This document shows positions 25,556 through 36,902 of a DNA stretch of 64,000 nt, one piece after another (within the stretch, counting starts at the first letter, position 1; the number at the start of each line of letters is the position of its first letter). Below the pieces are notes generated by a model that had not been told where the DNA came from, did no database searches, and was given only the letters and a program-made list of their open reading frames with translations. Origin of the DNA: Poronia punctata (lineage: Eukaryota > Ascomycota > Sordariomycetes > Xylariales > Xylariaceae). The stretch spans positions 1 through 64,000 of the forward strand of contig MU401487.1 of the NCBI GenBank assembly GCA_022579005.1, given 5' to 3'. The translations under genes were made by a program, and so were the position numbers.

Positions 25556-26386
25556 TTTTGTTCTAAGAGGGCCATGTTAGGACGTGTATAAAAAAAAGAG
25601 TAAGTGGCGACAATATAAGAGTTCGTAACTCCTTTCGAATACCTACCTAGGCCATGGGCATGCGGATAAAAAAGGGGAAAAGCCAAGGATTGGATTCTTG
25701 AATCTTAAATCGGGAACCAAGGACCAAAACATGTCAAGGGAGCCTAATCTACAAGAATACAATGGTAAAAGGAGCTGAGGTCGAAAGGAGTGTCGCACGT
25801 GACCACATTAAGCCGGATGATGTTTGGGTTTTTATTTTGTTTCAGTCGGCCAGACTTGGAGATCTGCGGAGCAAGTTCCGGATAGGTTATATTCGCGCTA
25901 GGGTTTTTTACCAAGAGCGGTACCTGACCCAAGGAATAAGAGTCCACCGGCTAACCACCGGGTCTAATGGCCCTTCATAAGTGTAGACTAGGTTTAGTAT
26001 TATAACCTGTGGTTACTTAGGCACGTAAACCTTAACCAACCGTGTTTCCTGCCCTGCCCTGCCCTGCCCTGCACTCCAGACGCCACTATTTCCCATTGTC
26101 CGGCAGTGGGTCGGTAGTTGAGAGGAACCCAGCAACCCTCCCCAGACTTCCCTCTTTTTTATTCCCTTCTCCTTTTCGCAAACCTAGACTAGTTTCCAAG
26201 GTCACAAGGTAGTATCGAATCAAGTGCAGCCCGAATGCTTCGAAGGAATTCGGTGGCGATGCCTGATTGGTATGAAAACTGAGGGGTGTTTCGCAACCTA
26301 ATATAGAAACATATAAAATACGTACCTTTTTTTTCTTCGCCCGATTCCAGCCCCCGGAAAAGTAAAAATGAACCACGAGGCTTTCA
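25556..26386. other. Intergenic between the copia element and the xylanase gene
   Basis: GC-balanced DNA with no convincing gene; the frames at 25744-25980 on both strands overlap each other and show no domain. A CCCTG pentamer repeat (about five copies) lies near 26047-26071. The right end merges into the xylanase promoter. Confidence 0.5.
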
Positions 26387-26393
26387 GGCTAAA
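26387..26393 (+). promoter_or_regulatory. XlnR/Xyr1-type site GGCTAAA
   Basis: GGCTAAA matches the published consensus of the fungal xylanase activator XlnR/Xyr1 and lies 240 bases upstream of a GH11 gene. A CTGGGG at 26535-26540 fits the CreA consensus SYGGRG. Together they suggest xylose induction and carbon repression; this is inference from consensus matches, and the motifs are short. Confidence 0.45.
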
Positions 26394-26509
26394 ATCATCG
26401 CCGGTCGGTCCACCGCGGGTCGAAAAGCAATGGCGACTCATCACGAGTTGGGAGGGGAGTAGGTAGGGAAGAAAGGAGAGAGATGATTTCGCGGGTTTCG
26501 TCATGTTCT

Positions 26510-26518
26510 TATATAAAA
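26510..26518 (+). promoter_or_regulatory. TATA box of the xylanase gene
   Basis: TATATAAAA, 115-123 bases upstream of the ATG at 26633, well placed for the GH11 gene. Confidence 0.55.
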
Positions 26519-26632
26519 AGCGGTTAAGCCGCCCCTGGGGGATATAGGAAGGGAGAAGAGAAACCAGACAGATAGCCAAGCCAAATAGCCCGAAACAATA
26601 GAGAGTCTGTTAAACTCACCATCGTCATCAAC

Positions 26633-27525
26633 ATGCTGTCATCACTAGTCCTTGCCTTGCTCCCTGGAGTCGCCTTGGCCCTTCCCCAACTGGGTGAGCG
26701 CTTCCACGGCGAAGATTCGAACTCGAAACTCGAGGCTAGACAGGGCTACTACTGGTCCAATTGGTCCGAGGGCTCGGGCAACTGGCAGTGCGCTGACACC
26801 GGCGGCGGTTCTTACTCCGTTCAATGGAGCGGCAGCGATGGTGGCTTCGTCTGCGGCAAGGGCTGGAACTACGGTGGAGGAAGGTCAGTAATAAATCATT
26901 TTTTTGTCTGTGAAATATAGGAGTGGGAAAAAGCTGAGATGCAAGAAAACACAGATCCGTCACCTATAGCGGCGAATACGAAGCCACTGGACCAGGCTAC
27001 CTATCCGTCTACGGATGGACGACAAACCCTCTGGTCGAGTACTACATCGTCGAGTCTCACGCAGACCTGGCTCCCAACGAGCCCTGGACCTTCAAGGGCA
27101 ACTTCACCTCGGACGACAGCGTCTACTCTGTCTATACCAGCACGCGTGTCAACAAGCCTTCCATCATCGGCACCGCAACCTTTGAGCAATATTGGGTAAG
27201 CTTTGAAGTCGATTTGTCTCTTTCAGCACTTTTCCCGAACATTGGCTCTGACATTTCTCTCCTTCTTATAGTCAATCCGCGAGGACCAGAGAGTCGGCGG
27301 TACCGTCACCGTCCGCAACCACTTCGATTACTGGAACAGTCTCGGCATGGGCTTGGGCCAGGATAACTACAGTAAGTAGAAACTCACCTAGTTCCCGTCC
27401 TGAAAGCATAAAACCGGAAACAGGAAGAAGACTGACAAGTTCCCACTACAGTGATCCTCGCCACCGAAGGTTACACCAGCGGTAGCAATGGGCCCAGCGG
27501 CCACTCCTCTATCACCGTGCAATAA
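26633..27525 (+). CDS. Secreted endo-1,4-beta-xylanase, glycoside hydrolase family 11
   Basis: Hydrolyses the xylan backbone outside the cell. Four exons by splice consensus and family fit: 26633-26883, 26955-27195, 27272-27371, 27452-27525; introns of 71, 76 and 80 bases; product 221 residues, normal for GH11. Signal peptide about 1-16 ([10 protein letters not shown]), then a short propeptide ending EARQ, so the mature enzyme likely starts at Q37 ([11 protein letters not shown]). Family marks: [34 protein letters not shown] with nucleophile E112, [26 protein letters not shown], and ILATEGY with acid/base E203. Two cysteines (C53, C74) may pair. There is no carbohydrate-binding module. It lies 1.1 kb from the copia insertion but shows no RIP damage. 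Very secure as GH11; the exon ends are coherent in frame and motif. Confidence 0.93.
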
Positions 27526-29790
27526 ATAATTAGCAAACGAAAGTCGTGGCTTGCATGAATTGATGGATGGACTGGACGATAGGTGCAACGTGAAGTAGGC
27601 AGGCCTCCTTTACCCTCCTTCTGCTGTGTACCTAGTTCAGTACTTAGTTAGCGGGATTGATCAGAATAACATACCTAGCGTACATACGCTTGGATGAATG
27701 TCAAAAGGGTTGTGTCTTTTCAAATATACCTGTGAAAGACCGACTTGGCATCTGTGTGATTCGGCCTACATGGCACCGTTGCCCCTTGTTTGGAAGTATG
27801 AACCTTAATCTTAAACCCCCAAAATACTCCGGGCGGACTTCAAAGTAGCTTGGTGTCATTAAGCTTCGAGGATACAAAAACACATACGCCTTCTCTGTGG
27901 TTCTTCTCCACTGCCTCATCAACGTCCTTTGGGACAGGCTGGGGTCTCTGCTGAGGCACCACACGAAACCGGGTTACAATGGAGATGCCTCCGTGGGAGG
28001 AAAAGTATGAAAATAAGATACTCAGATGATTACCGTAATGTACCGGTGTCTGTTACGCCTTCTGCATGTTCTCCAGAGAGGGAACTAACATGATGGTGCG
28101 CGTCCAGTTGAGAAGCGCCATCGCGTTATGGAAATCACGGTTCCGCCCGGCGCGATGACAGCACCCCCCATATATGGACTGGGTCGACGGCAAGTGAACT
28201 CTCGTGAAATCCATAGCTGAGGCTTAGCTTCTAGTCGTTATTGAGAGGTGCTAGAGCCTAGTTGAGCGCGGCATTGTAGCGCCTGTACTGAAACTATCGG
28301 GTGGTGACCGGTAGAAATCCGGATTTTTGAGCCGGACAGTGGACACGAGGATGCCAAGGCCGGAGACGTATTTGTGGTGCAAAAAAGCAACGCACCGTAC
28401 ACATTGGCCAACTCCGCTACACCAGAAGCTACCTATCATCGAGATTTATAACCTCGGCCGTCAACCTCGGGTGAGAAACCCCAGATAGGGGATTGCTCAA
28501 TAATGAGGATCAATCTGAAGCGCAGCTTATCAAGCTGTTTGACTGGTTAAGCCCAGCTTTGCCGGCTTGACACTGAGTGTTGGCGTTTGCGTTCGCTCTA
28601 CCTATTTTGCTGGGCTGCACCAACCACCTGCCAAGACAATGACCTCGGGTGAAAATCTGAAGGACCTTACGGCCCGTTTACCTTTAGATAGATCGCAGCT
28701 GAAATTGGATGCTGCTTTCTGACGGTCTCGGTCGCCATGTTCTTGCAGATAAAACGTACATATGGCAGGTACGCTAGACGTGAAATAATTAATGGCTAAA
28801 TTCGGCGACTTAAGTCCTATCTCCGAATTCTCATAAAGCCCAGTCGTGTAACCTAGGTTAGGACTGGACAGGCCTGATTTGGCATCATTTTTGCTATCTC
28901 CAACCCAAAAGGATAAAAAAATCAGTTCCGAATGTAATGTGGTACCGCCGAACTAATACTCCCTACATTAGGTAAACATGTGCATAGCTTACATATCACC
29001 GCAGAAGAATTGATCCCCTTGGGTACATGTAGGTAGACACCTACCTTCTTTCGAATTCTCTTGAAGCAATGGCAAGGCGAGCTCTAATTCCCTTCCCATC
29101 GTACCATTTCACTGTTAAGGATAGAGAACTGGATAGGTTCCGGTTTAGGCCCTGGGACTACCAGTCAGCCAGTCTAGATTTGCTTTATGGCTTTAACAGC
29201 GATGAGAAGAAGCCTCAAAATTGTGTGGGGATGAGTATCAGTCAGCACTGACTTCACCAAACGTCGTTTGCTTCAAGATGCTTTGCAGGAGATCTGCTGA
29301 TGTAAGATGTTTGTAATTCTCTGTAAAGCCCCTCAAATAGCCCATTCAAGTTAGTTGCCTTGTCCTAATCTAGTGTAGACCCAAGAAACAAGCACCAAGA
29401 TCGCAAGCCACTTTAGCGCTTTCCCTGATTGATTTGTCTTTGATCGCACATCGTAGGTGCGACTCCCTACTCGTGTTACATAACATTCTGCCTTCAAGTA
29501 TACACCTGTCTATTTGATATGACCTACATACCAAACTGTCAAGTCGAGAAGACTTCGCGAAGCTTCATTTTTTCCCGCTTACTCATTCGCGCCTTTTTTT
29601 GCCACGTTCTCTTCCCTAAGCTCTATCCCGAAACATACTTAGTGAAAAGTGTTTCGTGCTGATAAACTTTGAGGCGTTATGACGAGGAACCCACTGAATT
29701 ATCTTTAGTCACCCTTTTTCGCCCTACTGTATCCAATAACTTATAAAGCATATATCTTGAATTAGACTTGGTTCTCATTGTTATTCCTAG
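27526..29790. other. Intergenic, 2.3 kb, no gene seen
   Basis: GC-balanced sequence with only short unsupported frames (27657, 27701-, 28251-, 29069). No RNA gene or repeat recognised. It holds the xylanase 3' region and the pirin gene upstream region. Confidence 0.5.
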
Positions 29791-29798
29791 TATATAAA
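29791..29798 (+). promoter_or_regulatory. TATA-like element before the pirin gene
   Basis: TATATAAA only 32 bases before the first ATG (29830). If it is a working TATA box, transcription would begin near or just after that ATG, favouring the internal start at 30064. It could also be non-functional. Confidence 0.35.
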
Positions 29799-29829
29799 CC
29801 CCACGTCACATCCCTTCCTCGTTTTCTCA

Positions 29830-31161
29830 ATGCGCTTTCTAGCACTATCAGTTTCCATCCTTGTTGCTATCCTATCTGTTGTAGTATACAGAGACCAAGT
29901 ACTCGAGTTAGCAATTACCAGTATCGGAAAAATCAAAACACATTTAAACACCACTAGAAACACCACCGCCGCAGATAACTCTAGTACGAACATCGTCGAG
30001 TCCCCTACGGACGACACCAACTCACCTTTTTACGAACCAGCAGAAAATATCACCGCGTCAGATATGTCAATTCCACGGGTCATACGCAAGGTATTCCTTG
30101 CTGTTGAGCAGGCCGAAGGAGCAGGTGCTCGTGTTCGCCGGTCCGTCGGTACAGCTCAGCTGCGCAATTTCTCACCCTTCTTAATGCTGGACCACTTCAG
30201 CGTCAAGCCTGGAGCCGGTTTCCCAGATCATCCGCATCGCGGACAAGAAACGTGAGTGCCAAATATTTTCATGGACACAATTGGTCCGTACACATACTAA
30301 CAATAATTGCCAGGATTACATATTTGCTTCACGGCGCAGTGGACCATGAAGACTTTGCTGGGAACTCGGGCACGATTGAAGCCGGAGATTTACAATTCAT
30401 GACAGCCGGTCGAGGTATCAGTAGGTCACCCCCGTGCCCCTTTTACTTACCCGATATGAAGTGGGGGGTTTTCTTTCCCACATTTTTTTAAACACCATGT
30501 ATCATGTCTGGCCGAAGAGATAGAATTTAATCACTAACCTCATTTAACAGTGCACGCTGAGATGCCACGGCAAAATCCCGATGGCAGCGCCAACGTGGGC
30601 CTGCAGTTATGGGTGGACCTACCGGCCAATCTCAAGAAATGCGAGCCCCGGTACAGAGACTTGAGAGCCAAGGAAATACCACAAGTTGACATCGGCGACA
30701 AGGTCCATATCAAGGTGATCTCGGGACAGGCGGGCGGTGTCGATAGCGTTAAAGACCTCGCTTACACGCCGGTTTGGTTGTTGGATGTGGAGATGAAGCC
30801 TGGCGGTAAACTCGCGCAACCCCTGCCGGCAGGCTGGAACGCGTTCTCTTACCAACTCGAGGGCTCGGCGATCTTCGGCTCGGGCGACTCCAAGCACACG
30901 GTCAAACAATATCACAACTGCGTGTTTGACGCCGAAGGCGATATTGTTAATGTTGAGGTACCCGAAGACGCTACCGAAAATGCGCGATTCGTCCTGGTTG
31001 CCGGACAGGTTCTCGACCAAAAGATCGTACAGTACGGTCCTTTTGTGGTGAATTCGCCCGATGAGGTGCGTCAGGCGCTATTCGATTACCAGTACCATAC
31101 GAATGGATTTGAGCGAGCAGAAGGTTGGCAGAGTGAGATTGGCAAAGCGATGGCACATTAA
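29830..31161 (+). CDS. Pirin family protein (bicupin) with N-terminal hydrophobic extension
   Basis: Pirins are iron-binding double-cupin proteins, usually soluble in cytosol or nucleus; some act as quercetin dioxygenases or transcription co-regulators. Exons 29830-30251, 30314-30420 and 30551-31161; introns of 62 and 130 bases; 379 residues. Metal ligands are in place: H134 and H136 in HPHRGQET, H178 and E180 in MHAEMP. HEDFAGNSGTIEAGDLQFMTAGRGI and the C-terminal cupin with WNAFSYQLEGSA are typical. The core starts near M79 (MSIPRVIRKV). The first 78 residues are unusual: a hydrophobic stretch at residues 3-20 like a signal or anchor, then a Ser/Thr/Asn-rich linker with four N-x-S/T sites. 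A start at 30064 gives a normal-length pirin of 301 residues. Family secure, start uncertain. Confidence 0.9.
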
Positions 31162-31960
31162 GTCTCGTCGGTTGCGCTCTCATGATATAGCCACATGTTT
31201 CTTTGTATATAGTCTCTTTTACCAAAACTGTTCCCCGGTATCCCTTGATTCATCTATCACTAGCATTGGAGAAAAGGGGAGGCTTATGACTCTTAACGTA
31301 TTAAACGGCGTGATGAATATCAGGAGTGCCGAATGCGATTGTACACAAAAGAATATATAGACTACGTCCTTGCGATGTGTCTGAAAGACGCGCCTGTCTT
31401 GAAAGAGTACTGGTTCAGCTACTGGATGGTCTTAGAGTACCATCAAGAGATGCGAAAAATGATTGTTGAAGCATTGCTATTCCTCCTGGTAGGTAGGTCA
31501 AGACTCAATAGCCTAGCCATCTGATGAGTCGCGTTTAAAACGTGCCAAAATTGGAGATTTATGATTACCTAAGACCCAGTGTTTTATCACCCCACGTTTA
31601 AAGCACAGTGGAGGACCGACCTCACATCTGAACCTTGAAAGTGCCACACTCTATCTACAAGTAGCTACTCGTATATCTTTCTTTCTCAAGAAGATACATA
31701 ACAACCAACCATCATATCATCGCTTTCTAGTCTACTATCCAAGCATTAAATACCCCCCGAACAGGATTGATTCAATTCCACCCAGATACCCACCAATAAA
31801 TTCCAATCAAAGGACTTTCAGGTGAAGAACCACCTCCACCAACAAACAAACAAACAAACAAACAAACAAACAACCGAAAGAAAACCTCAAGATCTTGGTA
31901 CATACGTCAAGTCTAAATTACCTAGCTACTACATTACACAGGAGATTTTTTTTAAAAAAA
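31162..31960. other. Intergenic and DAD1 leader
   Basis: No supported gene. A CAAA tetranucleotide repeat of about seven copies lies near 31843-31872 in what is likely the DAD1 5' leader. Confidence 0.5.
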
Positions 31961-32490
31961 ATGACATCCCACCCACGCCCAACATCCGCTATGGGAGTAG
32001 GACACAACTATCCACAAGATTCAAAGACGTATTTCGAACAGCAGCGCGAGGAATTGATAGGTGAGATAGCTATGGTGAGTTAAGTTCCCTTTCAATACTC
32101 CTCGGGGTTTGGAACCACACATGTTTCTTACATAAGACATTAAAAAAAAACAAAAAAAAACACAGAGCTTCGAACACGTCCTCGCAAACATCAATAAATT
32201 GAATCGGTCTCTCGAGGCCGTCGTTGCTGTAAGTTTTTGCCTCCCCCCCCCTCTCTTCAATTTCATACATACTCTTTAAACCTCACAGGACACAAAGAAT
32301 ACCTACCTCCTACCTTTGTACCTACTCACACCCTCCCTAGGTAGGAAATGAATTCTCATCAGTCGAGGCCCTCTGGTCTCAATTCGAAAACGTCATGGCA
32401 AAAGAGGAGGAAGCCAAGCCGCCGACGACAGCAGCTACGAATAATGAGGAGGATGGAGGGAAGGGATCTACTACGCCAAAGCATGAATAA
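31961..32490 (+). CDS. DAD1: DASH/Dam1 complex subunit Dad1
   Basis: Outer-kinetochore component; the Dam1/DASH ring couples kinetochores to spindle microtubules in fungi. Exons 31961-32074, 32166-32228, 32341-32490; introns of 91 and 112 bases; 108 residues. The conserved core runs without a break across both splice junctions: [56 protein letters not shown]. This is the hallmark Dad1 sequence and is predicted helical. The ends are variable: a 22-residue start and an acidic, Thr-rich tail slightly longer than in yeast (94 residues). An in-frame ATG at 31895 would add 22 residues with no family match, so I use 31961. It converges with RHO4. Confidence 0.93.
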
Positions 32491-33298
32491 ATAAGAGAGA
32501 TATATACCCCTAGGTCAGGTAAATGCAAGCCCCTTTTCACTCCTAACCGACGAGGCAAAGGAGAGGAAAATCTACATCTGTGTACTTGTCCGTCCATCAT
32601 CCATGACCCTTCTTACATAAACCGGCTGTCGAACACTGAAACGTTGATAAAATGGTTTACTTCGTCTTTCGTCTGTTCTGGTTTTATATACCCGTCATCC
32701 CTACCAGCCTATCGACAACAAAAACACAAACAAACACTGGGCAAGCCAATGGACAATAGACCCCCATATCGGACATGACAGATAAAACAGCAAGCAAAGA
32801 CAAAACACCGTTTTGCTCCACTTCCGTTTCCGTTGGCCTCCTGGTCCTCTCTTTCCTACCCCCCCCCCCCCCCCCGGTCCTTTCGTCATTAATGAAAATT
32901 TCCCTCTTGAATTAACTCCCACGTAGTGTGACGCCTCTGCTTTGAAAAGGGGGGTTTGGTGTGAGGTAGAAGAGGAGAGGGAAAAGGTGGATGCAAATGG
33001 ACAAGACAACTCCGAGGCCGAAGACGCAAAGACAACACGCATGCAATGTTTTCGCTCGTCTCGCCCCGCCTCGTTGATTGAGTGTCATAAATAAAAAGAA
33101 TTTCGTAGAGAAGAAATTGATTCAAAGTAAAAAGAAAAAGCAGTCATTGCAATGTCGTCAGTCCATAACAATTAGACCCCAAGTCGAACAAGTCGAACGT
33201 TTCAGGGGCGCTTTTGCCGGCGCTCTCTATCTCTTGCTCGTCTTCGTCTTGGTCCTCGTCGTGTATATCATTCGCTAATGCGGGGGGTTGCGATCCGC
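32491..33298. other. Convergent 3' region between DAD1 and RHO4
   Basis: Contains the 3' untranslated regions of both genes and a run of 17 C at 32859-32875. The frames at 32701 and 32889 run through the C run and are not credible genes. Confidence 0.55.
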
Positions 33299-34385
33299 TT
33301 ACAAGAAGTTGCAGTTCCGCTTCTTCTTCTTAAAAGCGCGGACGCCGGGGAACGCAGTGCCGTCCTTATCCTTGTCCCGTCGGTCGGAAATGTTGGTACC
33401 CGACTTGCTAACGGAGGCCATTGCAGCGTCGAGATTTCTCCGGTCGTTGATGACGACGGTGTGGATGGCGCGGTCAAAGACTTCGTCGACCCCTACCATC
33501 TCCTTGCTGCTGCATTCCATATACTCGGCGCCCATTTTCTTGGCCACGGCCATACCCTGCTCCGTTGTTACGGGCGTCAAACCCTGTGTCTTGAGCATTT
33601 CGATGCATGTCTTCTTATGTCGTAGATCCGACTTTAGGCCGACCAAGAAGAGAGGCGTGTAGGGACAGAAATGCAGGACTTCGGGGTACCACTTTGGACA
33701 CGTCGAGTTAGTTGTCATGCATTGCCCCAAGAGAAATTTGCATGATGACGTACCTTGTCTAGAACGTTGTCTAACGAGTTTGGACAATCAATGGCGAAAC
33801 AAACAAATATTAAATCGGTTTCGGGATATGATAAGGGTCGCAATCTGTCGTACTCTTCCTGGCCGGCGGTATCCCACAGCGCGAGCTCAACAGTCTTACC
33901 GCTTTGTTGGTGTGTTGGATAGGTGATGTAGTTCTCGAAGACGGTCGGTACATATTTCTGGACAATGGAATCGGGCGTTAGCGAGTCGGGGACAGGATGG
34001 TGAGAAACAATGGTTGCCTGCAAGATGCTCGGGACTTCTGGGGGCAGTCCGAGAGGAAATAGGGGGCAAGCGAGTGTCCTCTTACCTCTGGAAAGTAACC
34101 TTGACTGTAACTGATCAATAAACATGTCTTGCCGCATCCACCATCGCCAACGACGACAATCTTTTTCGAGTAGGCGGGTGCCTCTGTTTGTTGTGTCGCT
34201 GACGATTCTCTACCTGTCGATGTGCTCATGGTTGTGCTGCTGACCGTCCCCTCGCTGGATCGCGTATTACGCGCTTGTTTCCGATCCGTCGGCTTGCGCT
34301 GCATTCCGTTGTTGCCGGACTTTTCCATCACTGGTTGGCCGTTGGGATTGCCATAGTAAGAGTTTCGGGACTGCGAGTACGCCAT
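33299..34385 (-). CDS. RHO4: Rho4-type small GTPase
   Basis: Membrane-anchored Rho GTPase; in filamentous fungi Rho4 controls septation and actin ring formation. Exons in coding order 34385-34086, 33957-33754, 33691-33299; introns of 128 and 62 bases; 298 residues. A 72-residue Ser/Thr/Asn-rich N-terminal extension precedes the G domain, as in known Rho4. Visible motifs: GDGGCGKT (80-87) P-loop, PTVFENY switch I with T105, DTAGQ (129-133) with catalytic Q133, LKSD (187-190) guanine specificity, SSK (229-231). The C-terminus is a KKKKRN polybasic stretch and CNFL, a CAAX box with C295 whose final Leu predicts geranylgeranylation. YFPE-KYVPT and LDK-WYPEV across the junctions match the family. 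It diverges from elongin C. Confidence 0.94.
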
Positions 34386-35252
34386 GGCGGGCGCTGTCGA
34401 TATGACGAATTGTATGCTGGGTCGTATTAAAAAGATTATTGTTTCTCGTGTCCGCTTGACGTTTTGGGCATCAATTGCACAAAATCCGATGATTGGGTTC
34501 TGAGATAGAGGTAGCGGTGAGAATGGAGGGCAAGACCTTTGATCGAAAGTAGGAAAGGATGGAAAACAGTCTCAGGTGCACTTGGTTGCGCAACGCTTAC
34601 TTGGCAGCTTAATACACGTAGGTATCCGTTAATCGCTAGGTGTGGGATCTAGTTAGCCATTTCGTCAGAGGCCCGTCAATAGAGTCGGCAGGGCAACCGC
34701 GACGGACCGTTTCAAGATCCCATTGATTTTAGAGCTACCTAACATGTGCTCTGGTACCACTTTAGGAGGAGGTACTTACATGTCGCGACCTTATTGGGCA
34801 GAACTGTATGAGGAAAGTAAGTACTACTGTATAGATTAGTACCTTTCCCCTTGCGTTGGCCAGCCGCCCCACCCTTCAGTTGCAATTGAAGACTGCCACT
34901 GCACCGGGTACACCTTTGGAGGTTCCTACGATACCAAGGGTACAAATTTGTAGTATGTAGTACGAAAGGCTCGGCGCATCTCGTCGTACGGTAACCCACA
35001 TCAATGCCCTTTCTTATTACGTGCACAAGTATTGTCACTCTATCCAATAGCCCACAAAAGAGTCCTGTCAAGTTTCAACTCTTAAATCCGACACCGTCGC
35101 AAAAGGTATTCTTGGTCTGTGCACCTGAGCTTGCCCAAGCTAGGCTGATAGTTCCTTATCAGGTTTACTGCGATTTAACACGCACCTACCCTTGTTCCGA
35201 AGGCCCACCGTAACTACACCTACGCCGCGCCAGAAATTTCATCCTCTACGGA
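34386..35252. other. Divergent promoter region between RHO4 and elongin C
   Basis: About 970 bases separate the two starts. No gene is supported. The part near RHO4 is likely its 5' leader; the right end carries the elongin C core promoter. Confidence 0.5.
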
Positions 35253-35259
35253 TATAAAA
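35253..35259 (+). promoter_or_regulatory. TATA box of the elongin C gene
   Basis: TATAAAA, 95 bases upstream of the ATG at 35354, followed by a CAACA-containing leader. Confidence 0.5.
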
Positions 35260-35353
35260 CGCGACAAATTCATACCAATTATTCTTCGTCTTCAACAACA
35301 TCGCAGGTTGGTTCAAACCCCTGCCGTCGAGCTGTCCTCAAACTCATATCAAG

Positions 35354-36064
35354 ATGGGCACGAGCAAATACATAACTCTAGCTTCAAGTGACGGCTATGA
35401 GTTTGTAGTGCTTCGTGAAGCGGCCATGGTCAGCCCGATCATCAAGAGCATGCTGGATCCAAAGAGTGAGTGCTTTTACCTACCAATCCCAATATTATGG
35501 GTGAAGCTATGGACTGCTAGTACTAGCTACCTACCTTTGCATTCCAGCATTGGTCCGCGTGGGATCTTTTTCGTTGACAAATTCCCATCTCTTAGGTCAG
35601 TTTGCTGAAGCCCGTACTGGCCGCTGTGTGTTCGAGGAGATTAGGTAAGGCTTCGAGATATTCCCTTTTTTCCCTGGTCACGTGACATCACCAACACAGT
35701 CACCCCCCCATTTCCGCTTGCCTACATCACAATTTGGATGATGATCACACAATTATTTCGCTGTGTTCTTACTGATGGACCGTCGTTTTCGATGGTCCAC
35801 TTGATACCTCACTACACTTGATCTGACTCAAATCACCTCGATCCATTTCATCATCCGTCATTCCTTCCTTGCTTTTAGAATAAGGCTAACGACGTCGACT
35901 CAAGTGGTATGGTCCTTGAAAAGGTGGTCGAGTACATGCAGTACTGGTACAAGTACAGAGACTCTGAAAATGTCCCTGACATGGACATCCCCGTGGAGCT
36001 TTGTCTCGAGCTCCTTATGGCTGGCGACTTCCTAGGGCTGGATCGTAAGGATACCTCCCGCTAG
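35354..36064 (+). CDS. ELC1: Elongin C (SKP1/BTB-fold ubiquitin ligase adaptor)
   Basis: Adaptor linking cullins to elongin A or other substrate receptors; in yeast it takes part in degradation of stalled RNA polymerase II. Exons 35354-35465, 35596-35644, 35905-36064; introns of 130 and 260 bases; 106 residues, against 99 in yeast. Recognised by YITLASSDGYEFVVLREAAMVSP, MLDPKSQFAEARTGRCVFEEI, SGMVLEKVVEYMQYWY and VPDMDIPVELCLELLMAGDFL. The second acceptor, CAAG before TGGTATGG, was chosen because it gives EEI-SGMVLEKV in frame; an earlier TTTTAG would shift the frame. The last residues (LDRKDTSR) are not conserved, and a GTAAGG just before the stop could be a further donor, so the exact end is less sure. 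Confidence 0.88.
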
Positions 36065-36902
36065 TTGTTCATCAGCTGGCCTTTCCATCCCTTCCCATCA
36101 AAGCCTACTCGAGAGAGAACAGCTTTGGGGGGACCAGTCATGGGATACGTAACGCAAAGGAGACTGATTGCGCAGAACCGTAAAGAAGGTCAAACGTAAT
36201 AGTTTCCATGCGCTTTGCCGCGCCACTCGACATCTTGTCGGTTTCGTTTCGTCCCTTGTTTCCTTTCGGCGTCTAATTGGGGGTACTTGTTTGGAGTCGG
36301 AGTTTTCTCGGTATTCGGTGCCCAAGTGGCGATGACAGGCACGGCACATGACGGTAACTGCTATAACGAACGTTGTATTTGCTTTTCGTCGCACGACCAC
36401 AGCAATACGAGAATGTCAGCAGCATGTCTTTTGATGGACTGGCCGGAAAGAAGTTATGAAGACAAAATCATATTTTCATACATGGCACGAGCGCTCTAGA
36501 TTATCTCGTCTGAGCCCGTCGAGGGGGGACAAAGGTAATCGCTAGCTTCGAGGCCAATTCCCTGTTCTCGGCCTTTCCCTCTTTTTCCCCTTCTTCATGC
36601 ACTTGTCCCATCCAAGCATATACGATCAACTCCTTCGCTCTCCCGCGGGTTGACCGTCTAATACGGATGGAAGATTGACATTATTCCCCCGTCACTCTGC
36701 GTGGCTCCCACATTCTCCGTGGAGACCATGCTTTTTAGGAGGGGAGACATTCCATCATATTATCACATAATTGGGCTTGACCATGGCCGATACTCCCGAA
36801 AATTTAGATATTTTATTACAAGACGCAATGATTTCTCACTCGTACAACTCAATTCAGCACAGCATCTAAGCTTAAGACGTAGTGACAGTGATACGGCGGT
36901 TT
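36065..36902. other. Convergent 3' region between elongin C and DBR1
   Basis: No supported gene. The frames at 36098, 36215 and 36701 lack domain evidence. Likely holds the terminators of both flanking genes. Confidence 0.5.

Noticed and set aside
31895..31960. Upstream in-frame ATG extending DAD1 by 22 residues
   Set aside because: The extra residues match nothing in Dad1 and the ATG at 31961 directly precedes the usual short variable N-terminus.
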